A stretch of 64,000 nt of DNA from JAXMCI01 sp046349435 (GTDB lineage: Bacteria > Pseudomonadota > Alphaproteobacteria > Dongiales > Dongiaceae): NCBI GenBank assembly GCA_046349435.1, contig JAXMCI010000012.1, forward strand, positions 1 through 64,000, read 5' to 3'. Positions 50,899 through 58,892 of this stretch are shown here, piece by piece. Position numbers and translations under genes: made by a program. Position 1 is the stretch's first letter. Each line of letters starts with the position of its first letter. A model generated the notes under the pieces. That model had not been told where the DNA came from. It did no database searches and saw nothing but the letters and a program-made list of their open reading frames with translations.

Positions 50899-51153
50899 AT
50901 GACCGATCAAATCGCCCGCAACGAAAAACAGCTCGGTGCCATCCTGCGCCGCGCCCGCAGACAGGCCGGCCTAAGGCAGGAATCGCTGGGCGAACATATC
51001 CACCTCCGGCAGGCCACCATCTCGCGTCTCGAATCGGGCGAGCCGGCAGTTCAGCTACGCACGCTGATGGCTGTCTTGTCCGCTCTTGATCTCGAACTTG
51101 TCGTTCGTCCCCGCAGCAAGGCCAGTGCCGACGCCATCGAGCACCTGTTCTGA
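50899..51153 (+). CDS. hipB: HipB-like antitoxin, XRE family
   Basis: An 84-residue Cro/CI-type HTH protein: EKQLGAILRRARRQAGLRQE then SLGEHIHLRQATISRLESGE and TLMAVLSALDLELVVRPRS. Size, fold and the short C-terminal tail (ADAIEHLF) match HipB antitoxins, which bind operator DNA as dimers and hold HipA inactive. The GGCCCTC region ahead of ATG 50899 gives only a weak ribosome site. Its last base pair overlaps the hipA start (TGATG), so the two are coupled. Three operators lie directly upstream. Confidence 0.93.
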   Translation: MTDQIARNEKQLGAILRRARRQAGLRQESLGEHIHLRQATISRLESGEPAVQLRTLMAVLSALDLELVVRPRSKASADAIEHLF

Positions 51154-52481
51154 TGGCGCGACGCAAGGTCCACGTTCCGCTCAACGTCTTCATTAATGGC
51201 CGTCTCATCGGCGTGCTACGCCGCGAATCCACCGGCGCGATCGACTTCCAGTACGCAAGCGAATGGCTCGACTGGCAGGGCACGTTCCCAGTATCGATTT
51301 CCCTGCCGCTCCGCGAGGACCGATATATCGGCGCGCCGGTGATCAACGTGTTCGACAATCTTCTCCCCGATAGCGACGGTATCCGCAGGCGAGTTGCCGA
51401 GCGCGTTGGCGCGGGCGGCACCGATGCCTACAGCTTGCTAACGGCGATCGGTCATGATTGCGTGGGCGCCCTGCAGTTTCTTCCAGATGGCGTCGACCCC
51501 GGCCCTCCCGGTGCTGTACACGGGAAGCCTGTTACAGACGATGAGATCGCTGCGACTATCGGCAATTTGGCGAACGCACCGCTCGGTATGGAAGAGGACG
51601 AAGATTTTCGCATTTCGATCGCTGGTGCGCAGGAGAAGACGGCCCTGCTGCGCATAAATCGCCAGTGGTTCAAGCCGACAGGAACAACTGCCACCACACA
51701 CATCCTGAAGCCACAAATTGGACAATTGCCGAACAGCATCGACCTCTCCGATAGCGTCGAGAACGAGTATCTGTGCCTGAAACTGCTCGCTTCCCTTGGG
51801 GTCTCGACGGCCAACGTCGAGATTGCTGATTTCGGGGGGCGGAGAACGCTTATAGTTGAGCGGTTTGACCGACACTGGACACGTGATGACCGCTTGCTAC
51901 GCCTTCCCCAGGAAGATATCTGCCAAGCCCTTTCTGTGCCGCCAACACGTAAGTACCAGCCCGAGGGAGGCCCGGGCATGTGCGATATCATTCAGCTCCT
52001 CAAAGGCAGCGACACGCCCGATGAAGACATTGCTACCTTTATGCGCGCTTGCATCCTGTTCTGGATGCTGGGCGCCACCGATGGTCACGCGAAAAATTTC
52101 AGCGTTTTCTTAAGCCCAGGCGCGAGCTTCCATCTGACGCCGCTCTATGATGTCCTCACTGCGCAGCCAAGCCTCGACCTAGGGCAGATCCCGCGCAAGA
52201 AGTTCAAGCTCGCCATGTCGGTCGGTAAGAACAGCCATTATCAGATCGATGACGTCGTGCCCCGGCATTTCTTGCAAACAGCTGCGCGCGCCGGCATTAG
52301 CACGCCACTAATTCGGGCTATCTTCGAAGACGTGGCGACCAACGCCGAAAATCAGACTGACGCTGTCATTTCGTCATTGCCGCGAGGCTTCCCAGACCAG
52401 TTGATCTCGTCGGTCAGGGCAGCTGTGCAATACCGCGCCCGCCTTATCGCGGAACTTCACCGCGACACTGCGGATGCGTGA
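51153..52481 (+). CDS. hipA: HipA-like serine/threonine kinase toxin
   Basis: A 442-residue HipA-family kinase, whose E. coli member phosphorylates GltX and induces persistence. The N-terminal subdomain (HVPLNVFINGRLIGVLRRES; NVFDNLLPDSDGIRRRVAER) is followed by the Ser-containing Gly-rich loop FRISIAGAQEKTALLRI, the lysine region THILKPQIGQL, and the catalytic loop FWMLGATDGHAKNFSVFL with Asp and Asn in place. The metal-binding LTPLYDVLTAQP follows. All key residues are present, so it should be active. Lower GC and different codon use than the chromosome suggest transfer. A GTGTCCAC repeat follows its stop. Confidence 0.94.
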   Translation: MARRKVHVPLNVFINGRLIGVLRRESTGAIDFQYASEWLDWQGTFPVSISLPLREDRYIGAPVINVFDNLLPDSDGIRRRVAERVGAGGTDAYSLLTAIGHDCVGALQFLPDGVDPGPPGAVHGKPVTDDEIAATIGNLANAPLGMEEDEDFRISIAGAQEKTALLRINRQWFKPTGTTATTHILKPQIGQLPNSIDLSDSVENEYLCLKLLASLGVSTANVEIADFGGRRTLIVERFDRHWTRDDRLLRLPQEDICQALSVPPTRKYQPEGGPGMCDIIQLLKGSDTPDEDIATFMRACILFWMLGATDGHAKNFSVFLSPGASFHLTPLYDVLTAQPSLDLGQIPRKKFKLAMSVGKNSHYQIDDVVPRHFLQTAARAGISTPLIRAIFEDVATNAENQTDAVISSLPRGFPDQLISSVRAAVQYRARLIAELHRDTADA

Positions 52482-52503
52482 GGCACAACGACGTGGTGGT
52501 CCC

Positions 52504-52600
52504 GCGCCAGGTCGTGTCCACGATCGCATCGTGTCCACGACCGCCGTCGTGGACACCTCCGAAGTGTCCACCTGCGGGGACGTGGACACTAAGCAAGCGT
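52504..52600. repeat. GTGTCCAC palindrome repeat (copy A)
   Basis: Five octamers GTGTCCAC or its inverse GTGGACAC start at 52514, 52531, 52549, 52564 and 52582. They form two perfect hairpins: 10-bp arms at 52531-52540/52547-52556, and 9-bp arms at 52563-52571/52582-52590. Nearly the same unit recurs at 56364-56462. It lies 30 bp after the hipA stop. Confidence 0.85.
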
Positions 52601-52689
52601 GTTCGGCGGGCCGCCGTCGGCATGGCCTGCGGCGCTGAAGCACGGAGGTGCACGCCGTCGACGTCAAACGGCGACGGCGACGAACCCTC

Positions 52690-52806
52690 AGACCAGCTTC
52701 GACAGGAAGGTCGGCTAGCCAGCAAGGCCTACGAAGTGGACGGGACGACCTATTCCTTCAGCATCGGCTACGACACCGGTGGACGGGTGCTTTGGCCCTA
52801 TCCGGA
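52690..52806 (+). pseudogene. RHS/YD-repeat protein fragment
   Basis: A forward reading gives GRLASKAYEVDGTTYSFSIG then YDTGGRVLWPYPDGD, a close match to the RHS/YD repeat pattern (YxYDxxGRVxxxxYPDG). No start or long open frame surrounds it, and it breaks off after PDGD. It is likely a leftover of a large RHS-repeat toxin or shell protein, whose 3' end and any linked immunity gene would come next, which fits the small protein that follows. GC is lower than in the chromosome. Confidence 0.6.
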
Positions 52807-53050
52807 CGGCGACCACTGTCGGGTCTGCCGCCACCGTCGGATTCTGATTCCTTCTATGTGTAACCAAATCGGTACACTTACGAACTAAACAAACCTGCGA
52901 TGAACATTGATCTGAGCGGCTTGGATGCTATATTTTTGGAAGGATTGCACTGATCACTACATGGGTATAGAACTTCCTTTTGGTCATGCCGGGGTCGCCG
53001 CCGTAGGGTTTGACTACGACTCTTCCAGTTCGTGAGAGATGAGGATTCGA

Positions 53051-53416
53051 ATGCAGCGGCGCAGAATCGTCCTGGCAGTGGCCCTTGCTGCGTTGGGGGC
53101 GATAGCATCGGTGATTTTTCTTGAGAGCCTTTCGCTTAACCGTCGACCCGGGAACATCCCACAGAGTGCAATATCGGCAGGCGGCAATAAAGGAATTAAT
53201 TATATCGACTGTGATCACATTTCTGTTGATGTGAATCACTGTACTGTGTATACTGAATACTATGGAGATGTGGTGGCGAGTGGCAATTTCTGGATCAAAG
53301 AACAGCGGAGAGCGGCTAAAGCAGAAGAACTGCGGTTCAAATATTTTGATCTGACAAATATACATTTATCTAACGGCTTAATCTTGTCACCGGTCAAACA
53401 GGAAGTTGGTCCATGA
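53051..53416 (+). CDS. AT-rich small membrane or exported protein, unrecognised
   Basis: A 121-residue protein with an N-terminal hydrophobic helix (RRIVLAVALAALGAIASVIF, residues about 4-24), then a polar domain with three Cys in close range (NYIDCDHISVDVNHCTVYTE; one pair spaced by ten) and GNFWIKEQRRAAKAEELRFK. It is not recognised. ATG 53051 has GAGG 6 nt upstream; ATG 53039 is an alternative. GC is about 43%, far below the chromosome, which points to recent transfer. It follows an RHS fragment, so an immunity protein to a lost RHS tip toxin is a reasonable but unproven idea. Confidence 0.6.
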   Translation: MQRRRIVLAVALAALGAIASVIFLESLSLNRRPGNIPQSAISAGGNKGINYIDCDHISVDVNHCTVYTEYYGDVVASGNFWIKEQRRAAKAEELRFKYFDLTNIHLSNGLILSPVKQEVGP

Positions 53417-53457
53417 ATTCGTGACAAATGGGGACGATCTTTCATAGGGTGTCCATG

Positions 53458-54179
53458 CTAGCTTCGCGAGCCCGGCACGAGCTCGCGCAGTCGGCGGGCC
53501 AGCGGCGCCAGCTCGGCCGCGGCGCAGCCGACCCAGCCGGCCAGCGTCGAGCGGTCGACCGCGATGCCCTGGCTGGCCAGCATCTGCGCCTGGCGATAGA
53601 GCGGCAGGTGCCACGCATAGTTGCCGGTAACGACCTGTGCCACCGTCGCCTCGGTCGGCAGCCCGCCCTTGATCAGCCGCTCGGCGGCCGGCGCCTGCAC
53701 CACCGCGTCCTGGCAGGCCCGGCAGGCATAGCGCGGCCGGATGACCCGGTATTGCGCCGGCACCACATCGAGCCGCTCGGCGACGTCCTCGCCGATCCGG
53801 TGCAGGGCGTCGCGGCAGCACGGGCAGATCTTCTCCGGCGGCTCGATCACCACCTCGACCCGCGGGCCGGCAGCGATGGGCGCCCGGCGGGACGCTCCCT
53901 GCCATGCGCCGCCCGCCGCGCCTGGCGCCGCTCGGCCTGCGCCTCGCCCGGCGCGACCGCCTGCTCGACATCCTCCAGCGCCAGCTCCAGCTGGTCGGGA
54001 TCGAGCCGCTCCGAGCGGCGCCCGAAGCGGGCCCGCAGCAGGTGCCGCAGCCGCTCGTTCTGCTCGCCGATCCGGTCGCGCTCGGCGAGCGCCGCGTCGC
54101 GCTCGGCCAGGACGCTGCGCAGCAGCGCCTGCAAGGCCATGACGTCGTTGGGAAGGGGATCCGCCGAAGCGCTCGACAT
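53458..54179 (-). pseudogene. IS66 tnpC fragment
   Basis: It starts MSSASADPLPNDVMALQALL at ATG 54179, with coiled-coil NERLRHLLRARFGRRSERLD. The frame shifts between about 53880 and 53905, then continues EVVIEPPEKICPCCRDALHR (zinc motif), RYACRACQDAVVQAPA and QMLASQGIAVDRSTLAGWVG before it ends at 53458. The whole DDE catalytic core is missing. Not functional. Confidence 0.88.
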
Positions 54180-54248
54180 GGCCGCAGGGAATCACGATTC
54201 GCCGCCGCCGGCTGCAGATGCCACGGCGGGTGAGTCGTCATGTCGCGG

Positions 54249-54602
54249 TCACTGCACCGCCTTCGGCCGCAGCACTCTGGGCACGTGCACGCGCGACCAG
54301 TCCAACCCCTCGAGCAAGGCCGCCAGCTGGGCGGCCGACAGCCGCATCAGACCGTCCATAACCGGCGGCCACTTGAAGGCGCCCTGCTCCAGCCGCTTGC
54401 TCACCAGCACCAGCCCGCTGCCGTCCCAGAACAGCAGCTTCACACGGTCCGCCCGCCGCGCCCGGAACACCAGCACCGTGCCGCAGAACGGATCCTGTCC
54501 CAGCCGCTCGCGCGCCAGCGCCGCGAGCCCGTCCATTCCCTTGCGGAAGTCCACCGGCCGGCTCGCCACCAGCACCCGCACGCCCACCGGCGGCATGATC
54601 AT
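54249..54602 (-). CDS. tnpB: IS66 accessory protein TnpB (remnant element)
   Basis: A 117-residue intact IS66 Orf2: MIMPPVGVRVLVASRPVDFR then KGMDGLAALARERLGQDPFC, VLVFRARRADRVKLLFWDGS and SKRLEQGAFKWPPVMDGLM. The ATG overlaps the tnpA stop. As the neighbouring tnpA and tnpC are broken, the protein has no working partner from this copy. Confidence 0.9.
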   Translation of the reverse strand: MIMPPVGVRVLVASRPVDFRKGMDGLAALARERLGQDPFCGTVLVFRARRADRVKLLFWDGSGLVLVSKRLEQGAFKWPPVMDGLMRLSAAQLAALLEGLDWSRVHVPRVLRPKAVQ

Positions 54603-54996
54603 GCCGTCATCACCACGCTCAGCACCCCGCGCAGCAGCTCGAGATCCGCCCCGGGCGCAATCCGCACCACCATGCTACCGACCGCGATCTCGATCCCGCC
54701 CGCCGTGCCATCGGCACCGACGCCGGGGCGCGACAGCATCGCCACCGGCACGAAGCCCGGTTCCCGCCCGCCGGCATCGCCAGCAGTCAACTCCCGCCGC
54801 CAGGCATAGAGCTGATCGGGATGAACGCGGTGACGCAAGGCCACCTGCCGGCCCACCGCCCCAGCCGCCAGGCTCTCCGCCACGATCGCCGCTTCTCCTC
54901 CACCGTCCACCGCCGGCGCCGCGGCGTCCCGGTCAGAACCTCGACCCGGCGGAAAATGTGGCCATCCGTTGGCGCATTACTTGGGTAACGATCCAT
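54599..54996 (-). pseudogene. IS66 tnpA with a one-base deletion
   Basis: It starts MDRYPSNAPTDGHIFRRVEV then LTGTPRRRRWTVEEK. One base is missing near 54892 (the codons after GAGGAGAAG), after which the frame continues AIVAESLAAGAVGRQVALRH with RVHPDQLYAWRREL and the usual C-terminus to the stop at 54599. Restoring one base gives a normal IS66 OrfA of about 132 residues. Confidence 0.85.
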
Positions 54997-55129
54997 CAAT
55001 CGACCTCCCGAAAACCGGGAGAGTCAGCCCGGGCACGTCCTCGAGCAAGGTGGGGTAGCCCTGTCGCTTACCCTCGGATAACAGGCCGAACTGCCTTTAG
55101 GGAGGACGCCCTGCGCTATCCTTGTTGCG

Positions 55130-56164
55130 TCACGATGCGGACAACCGCGTCTTGGCGATCAGCTGCTCGGCAACGACGTCGAGCGCGCCGAACTGCTCAT
55201 ACATCGCGGTCTCGAGGTTCGGATCGATTTTCGCCCGGCGCGTGAAGTCCCTCCCGAGGTCCGAGGACAAATGCCAGCTATAACCTGCGGGATTGGCTTC
55301 CAGGACGAAGAGCTGGTTGGTGCCGGTGCGGCGGACAATGTCCTGTCCAAGGCAGGGGATCTCAGGAAAGGCAGCCGCGGCACGCTCGGCCAAGGCCAGC
55401 ACGTCGCGGAGCGCGACTAGCTTGAGCCGCCGGCCAACGCCTTGCGAGTTGCTGGCGATCTTGCCGTCCGGGTCGGCCGCGATCTCGGCGAGCGACTTGC
55501 GCGGCTCGTCCCACCTGACCTCGGCGGAATACAGGGGCTGGCCGAATATGGTCAGCACCCGGTAGAGGTGGGGGCGTCCCTCCGCATCGACGTGATCGAC
55601 ATATTGTTGCACCAGCATTGGCTGGCGACCGTCTTGGCTCAATTCCGCATAGCGTTGCTCCAGCTCGTTGGTGCGCACCAGCCGGACGCCCCGCCCGAGG
55701 CAGCCATGCGTCGGCTTCACGATGACATGCTCGCCCCAGCGTTCCGGATCCAGGCGAAGCCCGGGTGCCAGCCTGACCGTTGCAGGAGTGGGCAGCCCGA
55801 GGGCACGCATGCGCAACCCTTGCATGCCCTTGCCCAGGTCCCTTCCTGCGTAGATGGTCCCCCCGAGCGGCTCATAGGCGACCAGGCGGAAAGGCGAGAA
55901 CACGACCGACGGCCGCGTTACCTGCCAGCGCCTGGTGTCCGATCCGGGCTGCAGATTGCTGTCGATGCGCACCTCGATATCGGGAGCGCGCAGCGCAATC
56001 TTGTCCTTGACCGTCTGCCAGTCCGCGATGTCCTGCAGCCTCGGCGTATGCAGGATCAGCAAATTCCGGGTGCAGGGCTCGACCTCGGCGGTGACCGGCG
56101 TGCCGATCAGCGACCCTCCACCTTCATCGGCTCCGGAGACGGGCTCTACCAAGCTTGTCGCCAT
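55130..56164 (-). CDS. ATP-grasp (RimK-like) ligase-type protein
   Basis: A 344-residue protein. After a variable N-terminus (NLLILHTPRLQDIADWQTVK), the ATP-grasp fold is seen in RWGEHVIVKPTHGCLGRGVR (ATP Lys and Gly-rich loop), PMLVQQYVDHVDAEGRPHLY, RVLTIFGQPLYSAEVRW and the metal-binding end NQLFVLEANPAGYSWHLSSD with the E-x-N pattern. Such proteins join a carboxylate to an amine through an acyl phosphate; RimK-type members add Glu or act on peptides. There is no partner gene to tell the substrate. It sits directly outside the IS66 remnant, at the edge of the island. The ATG at 56164 is the first in frame. Confidence 0.75.
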   Translation of the reverse strand: MATSLVEPVSGADEGGGSLIGTPVTAEVEPCTRNLLILHTPRLQDIADWQTVKDKIALRAPDIEVRIDSNLQPGSDTRRWQVTRPSVVFSPFRLVAYEPLGGTIYAGRDLGKGMQGLRMRALGLPTPATVRLAPGLRLDPERWGEHVIVKPTHGCLGRGVRLVRTNELEQRYAELSQDGRQPMLVQQYVDHVDAEGRPHLYRVLTIFGQPLYSAEVRWDEPRKSLAEIAADPDGKIASNSQGVGRRLKLVALRDVLALAERAAAAFPEIPCLGQDIVRRTGTNQLFVLEANPAGYSWHLSSDLGRDFTRRAKIDPNLETAMYEQFGALDVVAEQLIAKTRLSAS

Positions 56165-56663
56165 CTCTCACCCGGACTGTGAGTCTCGCATCCGGCGTGG
56201 CTTTGCCACATGGCCGTCATCCCTCGCCAGATCGGCAATGCCTTGAGCGCCTGGGGCGCGAGTGTCAATCGGCGTCCAAAAGGGACCCCCTCCCGGGGCC
56301 CTTTGGCCGGGTGAATCTCTCGGGAACGCTGTGCTGACAGGGCGCCCGCGGAAGGGCAGCCGGCGCCAGGTCGTGTGCACGATCGCCATCCCGTGTCCAC
56401 GATCGCCGTCGTGGACACCGCCGGAGTGTCCGGCTGCGGGGAGGTGGACACTTGGCAGGCGCGCGGCGCCTCGCCTGCCGTCGCTCCGGCGCACACGGCG
56501 CCGATTCGATCCGCCATCCTGACGAGGCGCGATCCCGGCCCCGCCGGCTCGTTGGCCTGCTATGGTGCGCGTGCCGCCGCGGTGACACGGCCACGACCAC
56601 GGCAAGCCGCGGCCCCGGGCGTCGAAGCGGCCCTGGATCATCGGGCACTGAGGAGGCCACCCC
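56165..56663. other. Gene-poor intergenic region with repeat copy B
   Basis: About 500 bp between the divergent ATP-grasp and MOSC genes. The GTGTCCAC repeat lies at 56364-56462. Otherwise no gene is supported; overlapping readings on the minus strand are the translation of the repeat. Promoters for both genes must lie here but were not recognised. Confidence 0.4.
56364..56462. repeat. GTGTCCAC palindrome repeat (copy B)
   Basis: The same layout as copy A at 52.5 kb: GCGCCAGGTCGTGT, then a perfect hairpin with arms GTGTCCACGA (56393-56402) and TCGTGGACAC (56409-56418), then a second with arms AGTGTCC (56425-56431) and GGACACT (56446-56452). Loops differ between copies while the arms stay paired. 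Confidence 0.85.
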
Positions 56664-57443
56664 TTGGGTGCGAGCGTAGCCAGCCTCTACCGCTATCCCG
56701 TCAAGGGCCTGTCGCCCGAGCCGCTCGAGCAGGCCCGCATGGAGCCGAGCAGCGGCTTTCCGATCAACCGCCAGTTCGCGCTGGCGCTGCCGGACACCGA
56801 GTTCGACCCGGTCCACCCGGCGCCGCACCCAAAGACCCGGTTCCTGATGCTGCAGCGCGATGAGCGGCTGGCGGAGCTGTCGACGCGCTATGACGAGAGC
56901 ACCGGCCTGCTTTCCATCGCGCACCAGGGTGCCCGCGTGCTCGAGGCCGATCTCGGCACCTCCGCCGGCCGCGACGAGGTGGAGGCGTTCTTTGCCGAGT
57001 TCCTGAGCGACCGGCTGCTCGGCCGGCGCCCGAGGCTGGTCAGCGCGCCGGGATTCCAGTTCACCGACGTGAGCGTGGTCTCCGAGCCGATGATGCGCGC
57101 CGTGTCGCTGATCAACCTCGCCTCGCTGCGGGCCCTGGAGAGCGCGGTCGGCCGGGCGCTTCATCCGCTGCGGTTCCGCGCGAACATCTACTTCGACGGG
57201 GCCGCCGCCTGGGAGGAGCATGGGTGGCTCGACCACCCCATTCGCATCGGCGGGGCCGTCGGCCGCGTGGTGCTGCGGACGACCCGCTGTGCCGCCACCC
57301 AGGTCAACCCGGACACCGCGGAGCGGGACTGCAACGTGCCGAAGGAGCTGCAGCAGGCCTTCGGCCACGCCGATCTCGGCGTCTATGCCGAGATCGAATC
57401 TGGCGGGCTGGTCCGCATCGGCGACGAGGTCGGCCGAGGCTGA
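56664..57443 (+). CDS. MOSC-domain protein
   Basis: A 259-residue protein with the N-terminal MOSC beta-barrel (SVASLYRYPVKGLSPEPLEQ) and the C-terminal MOSC core (FTDVSVVSEPMMRAVSLINL then ASLRALESAVGR; HPLRFRANIYFDGAAAWEEH; LRTTRCAATQVNPDTAERDC with the key Cys). The family binds molybdenum cofactor or carries sulfur, and some members reduce N-hydroxylated compounds. The start is TTG 56664 with AGGAGG eight bases upstream; no ATG fits. It is convergent with the monooxygenase gene. Confidence 0.85.
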   Translation: MGASVASLYRYPVKGLSPEPLEQARMEPSSGFPINRQFALALPDTEFDPVHPAPHPKTRFLMLQRDERLAELSTRYDESTGLLSIAHQGARVLEADLGTSAGRDEVEAFFAEFLSDRLLGRRPRLVSAPGFQFTDVSVVSEPMMRAVSLINLASLRALESAVGRALHPLRFRANIYFDGAAAWEEHGWLDHPIRIGGAVGRVVLRTTRCAATQVNPDTAERDCNVPKELQQAFGHADLGVYAEIESGGLVRIGDEVGRG

Positions 57444-57520
57444 GGCGCCGCAGACCCAGGCGGTGCTGGAAGCCTCGCGCCTCCGATGGTCGCCCGGGCT
57501 GCCGCGGCGGCGTCGGCAGA

Positions 57521-58690
57521 TCAGCGGCCCGCGCTGCCCCGGGCCGGCTGGACCCCGCCCTCCGGGGGCGCCGCGACGCGGACGCGATCGGCGATCCGGA
57601 TGCGGGCATTGATCCAGTTCGAGCGGCCGATGGCCCAGAGGACCCGGCGCCGCACGGCCGAGAGCGGCCGCGGCCAGCGCGTGGTCATCACGTCGAGCCG
57701 GATCGACCAGCGCTGGGTCTGGTCGGCGATCGGCCGGTAGCTGCGCTCCCATAGGGCGAGCGCGGTCGGGACATCGCTCTCGCGCTCGAGCTCCCGGGCC
57801 AGGGCGTAGCCGTTGGTGATCGCCAGGCCGGCGCCTTGCGCCAGGGTGGGCGGCAGCGCATGGGCGGCGTCGCCCAGGATCGCGGCGCGGCCCCGCGACC
57901 AGCCGCGGCTGCGGACATGCGCGTAGGCGTGGCGCGTCGCATCGAAGGCCTCGGGCAGGCGGTCGAAGAAATCCGGGATGGCGGGGAAGGCCTGGCGCCA
58001 GCTCTCGACGTCGAGCGGCAGTGCCGCGCCGCGCCGGTCCGCGTTGGGGCAGCTGAGATAGGTGTAGGTCAGGTCCGGGGCGCAGGGCGTGATGCCGACG
58101 CGCCGGCGGCCCGACCAGTACTCCCGGGCCATGTTCCCGGCCTCGGCCGCGCCGCGCCGGAGGATCAGGCGGGTCGCGCCGCTGCTGCGCTCGCGCGCGA
58201 AGACGGTGAGGCCGAGCTGGTCGCGCAGCCGCGAGCGGAAGCCGTCGGCGGCGACCACGAGGTCGGCCTGACGCACCTCGCCGGAGGCGAGCACCAGCCG
58301 GCCCGCGGGATCGATGCCGGTGACCGCCTCGCCGGTGGCGATCTCGGCGCCCGCGCGGCGCGCCGCCTCGGCCAGGCCGAGCACGAGGTCGGAGCGCGGG
58401 AGGACGAGCCAGCGATCCTCCCCGGCGAGCGCCCGGCGCTGGATCAGCCGGCCGTCGAACTCGCGCCGCTCGGTCGCCTCCAGGCGCACCGCGCGCGCCA
58501 GGATCGCCTCGGCGATGCCGTGCCGCTCGAAGAGCGAGAGGCTGTTGCTCATCAGGAAGATGCCGGCGCCGATCTCGCGGATCTCCGCGCTGCGCTCATG
58601 CACCCGCACGCGCCAGCCGAGCTGCGCCAGCGCCCAGGCCAGCGACAGCCCGGCGATGCCGCCGCCGGCGATCTCGGCCGTTCTCGGCAA
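57521..58690 (-). CDS. FAD-dependent monooxygenase (group A)
   Basis: A 389-residue aromatic-hydroxylase-type flavoprotein. The dinucleotide fold is IAGGGIAGLSLAWALAQLGW. The DG motif region is ADLVVAADGFRSRLRDQLGL, and the GD motif AILGDAAHALPPTLAQGAGL then AITNGYALARELE contacts FAD. Similar proteins hydroxylate nicotinate or salicylate-like rings. The best start is TTG 58690 (LPRTAEIAGGGIAGLS), as the FAD motif must be close to the N-terminus. Together with the next genes it may be part of a catabolic cluster, though it is on the opposite strand. Confidence 0.85.
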   Translation of the reverse strand: MPRTAEIAGGGIAGLSLAWALAQLGWRVRVHERSAEIREIGAGIFLMSNSLSLFERHGIAEAILARAVRLEATERREFDGRLIQRRALAGEDRWLVLPRSDLVLGLAEAARRAGAEIATGEAVTGIDPAGRLVLASGEVRQADLVVAADGFRSRLRDQLGLTVFARERSSGATRLILRRGAAEAGNMAREYWSGRRRVGITPCAPDLTYTYLSCPNADRRGAALPLDVESWRQAFPAIPDFFDRLPEAFDATRHAYAHVRSRGWSRGRAAILGDAAHALPPTLAQGAGLAITNGYALARELERESDVPTALALWERSYRPIADQTQRWSIRLDVMTTRWPRPLSAVRRRVLWAIGRSNWINARIRIADRVRVAAPPEGGVQPARGSAGR

Positions 58691-58892
58691 TGCTCGGATC
58701 GATCCTGGGGTGGATGGATAGCTGGCCGACAAGGTATGCCGTATGACGGGATGCCGCAACGGGCAGGGGCTGCGCCGCCGGGGGTGGGCCGGGCCGCGGC
58801 GCCCGCCGGCAACGCCGGCCGTTGAACCGCTTCCACGGCGCTGTATCCTGGCCGCCGGCCGCGTCGGACGGCAAAGGCGGCTGCGAGGGAGC

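Larger units (their letters stand above)
53458..55071 (-). mobile_element. IS66-family element, decayed and truncated
   Basis: A minus-strand IS66 remnant with tnpA (frameshift), tnpB (intact) and the first third of tnpC (frameshift, then cut at about 53460). The upstream end is intact: read inward on the minus strand it starts GTAAGCGACAGGGCTACC at 55071, the classic IS66 terminal GTAAGCG. The other end is missing. Its proteins differ clearly from the complete element at 48-51 kb, so it is a different IS66 subgroup and not a duplicate. Confidence 0.85.

Noticed and set aside
52374..52667. Minus-strand reading that translates the GTGTCCAC repeat (with a similar one at 56147-56517)
   Set aside because: The similarity between the two readings is just the shared DNA repeat; outside it they differ and overlap other features.
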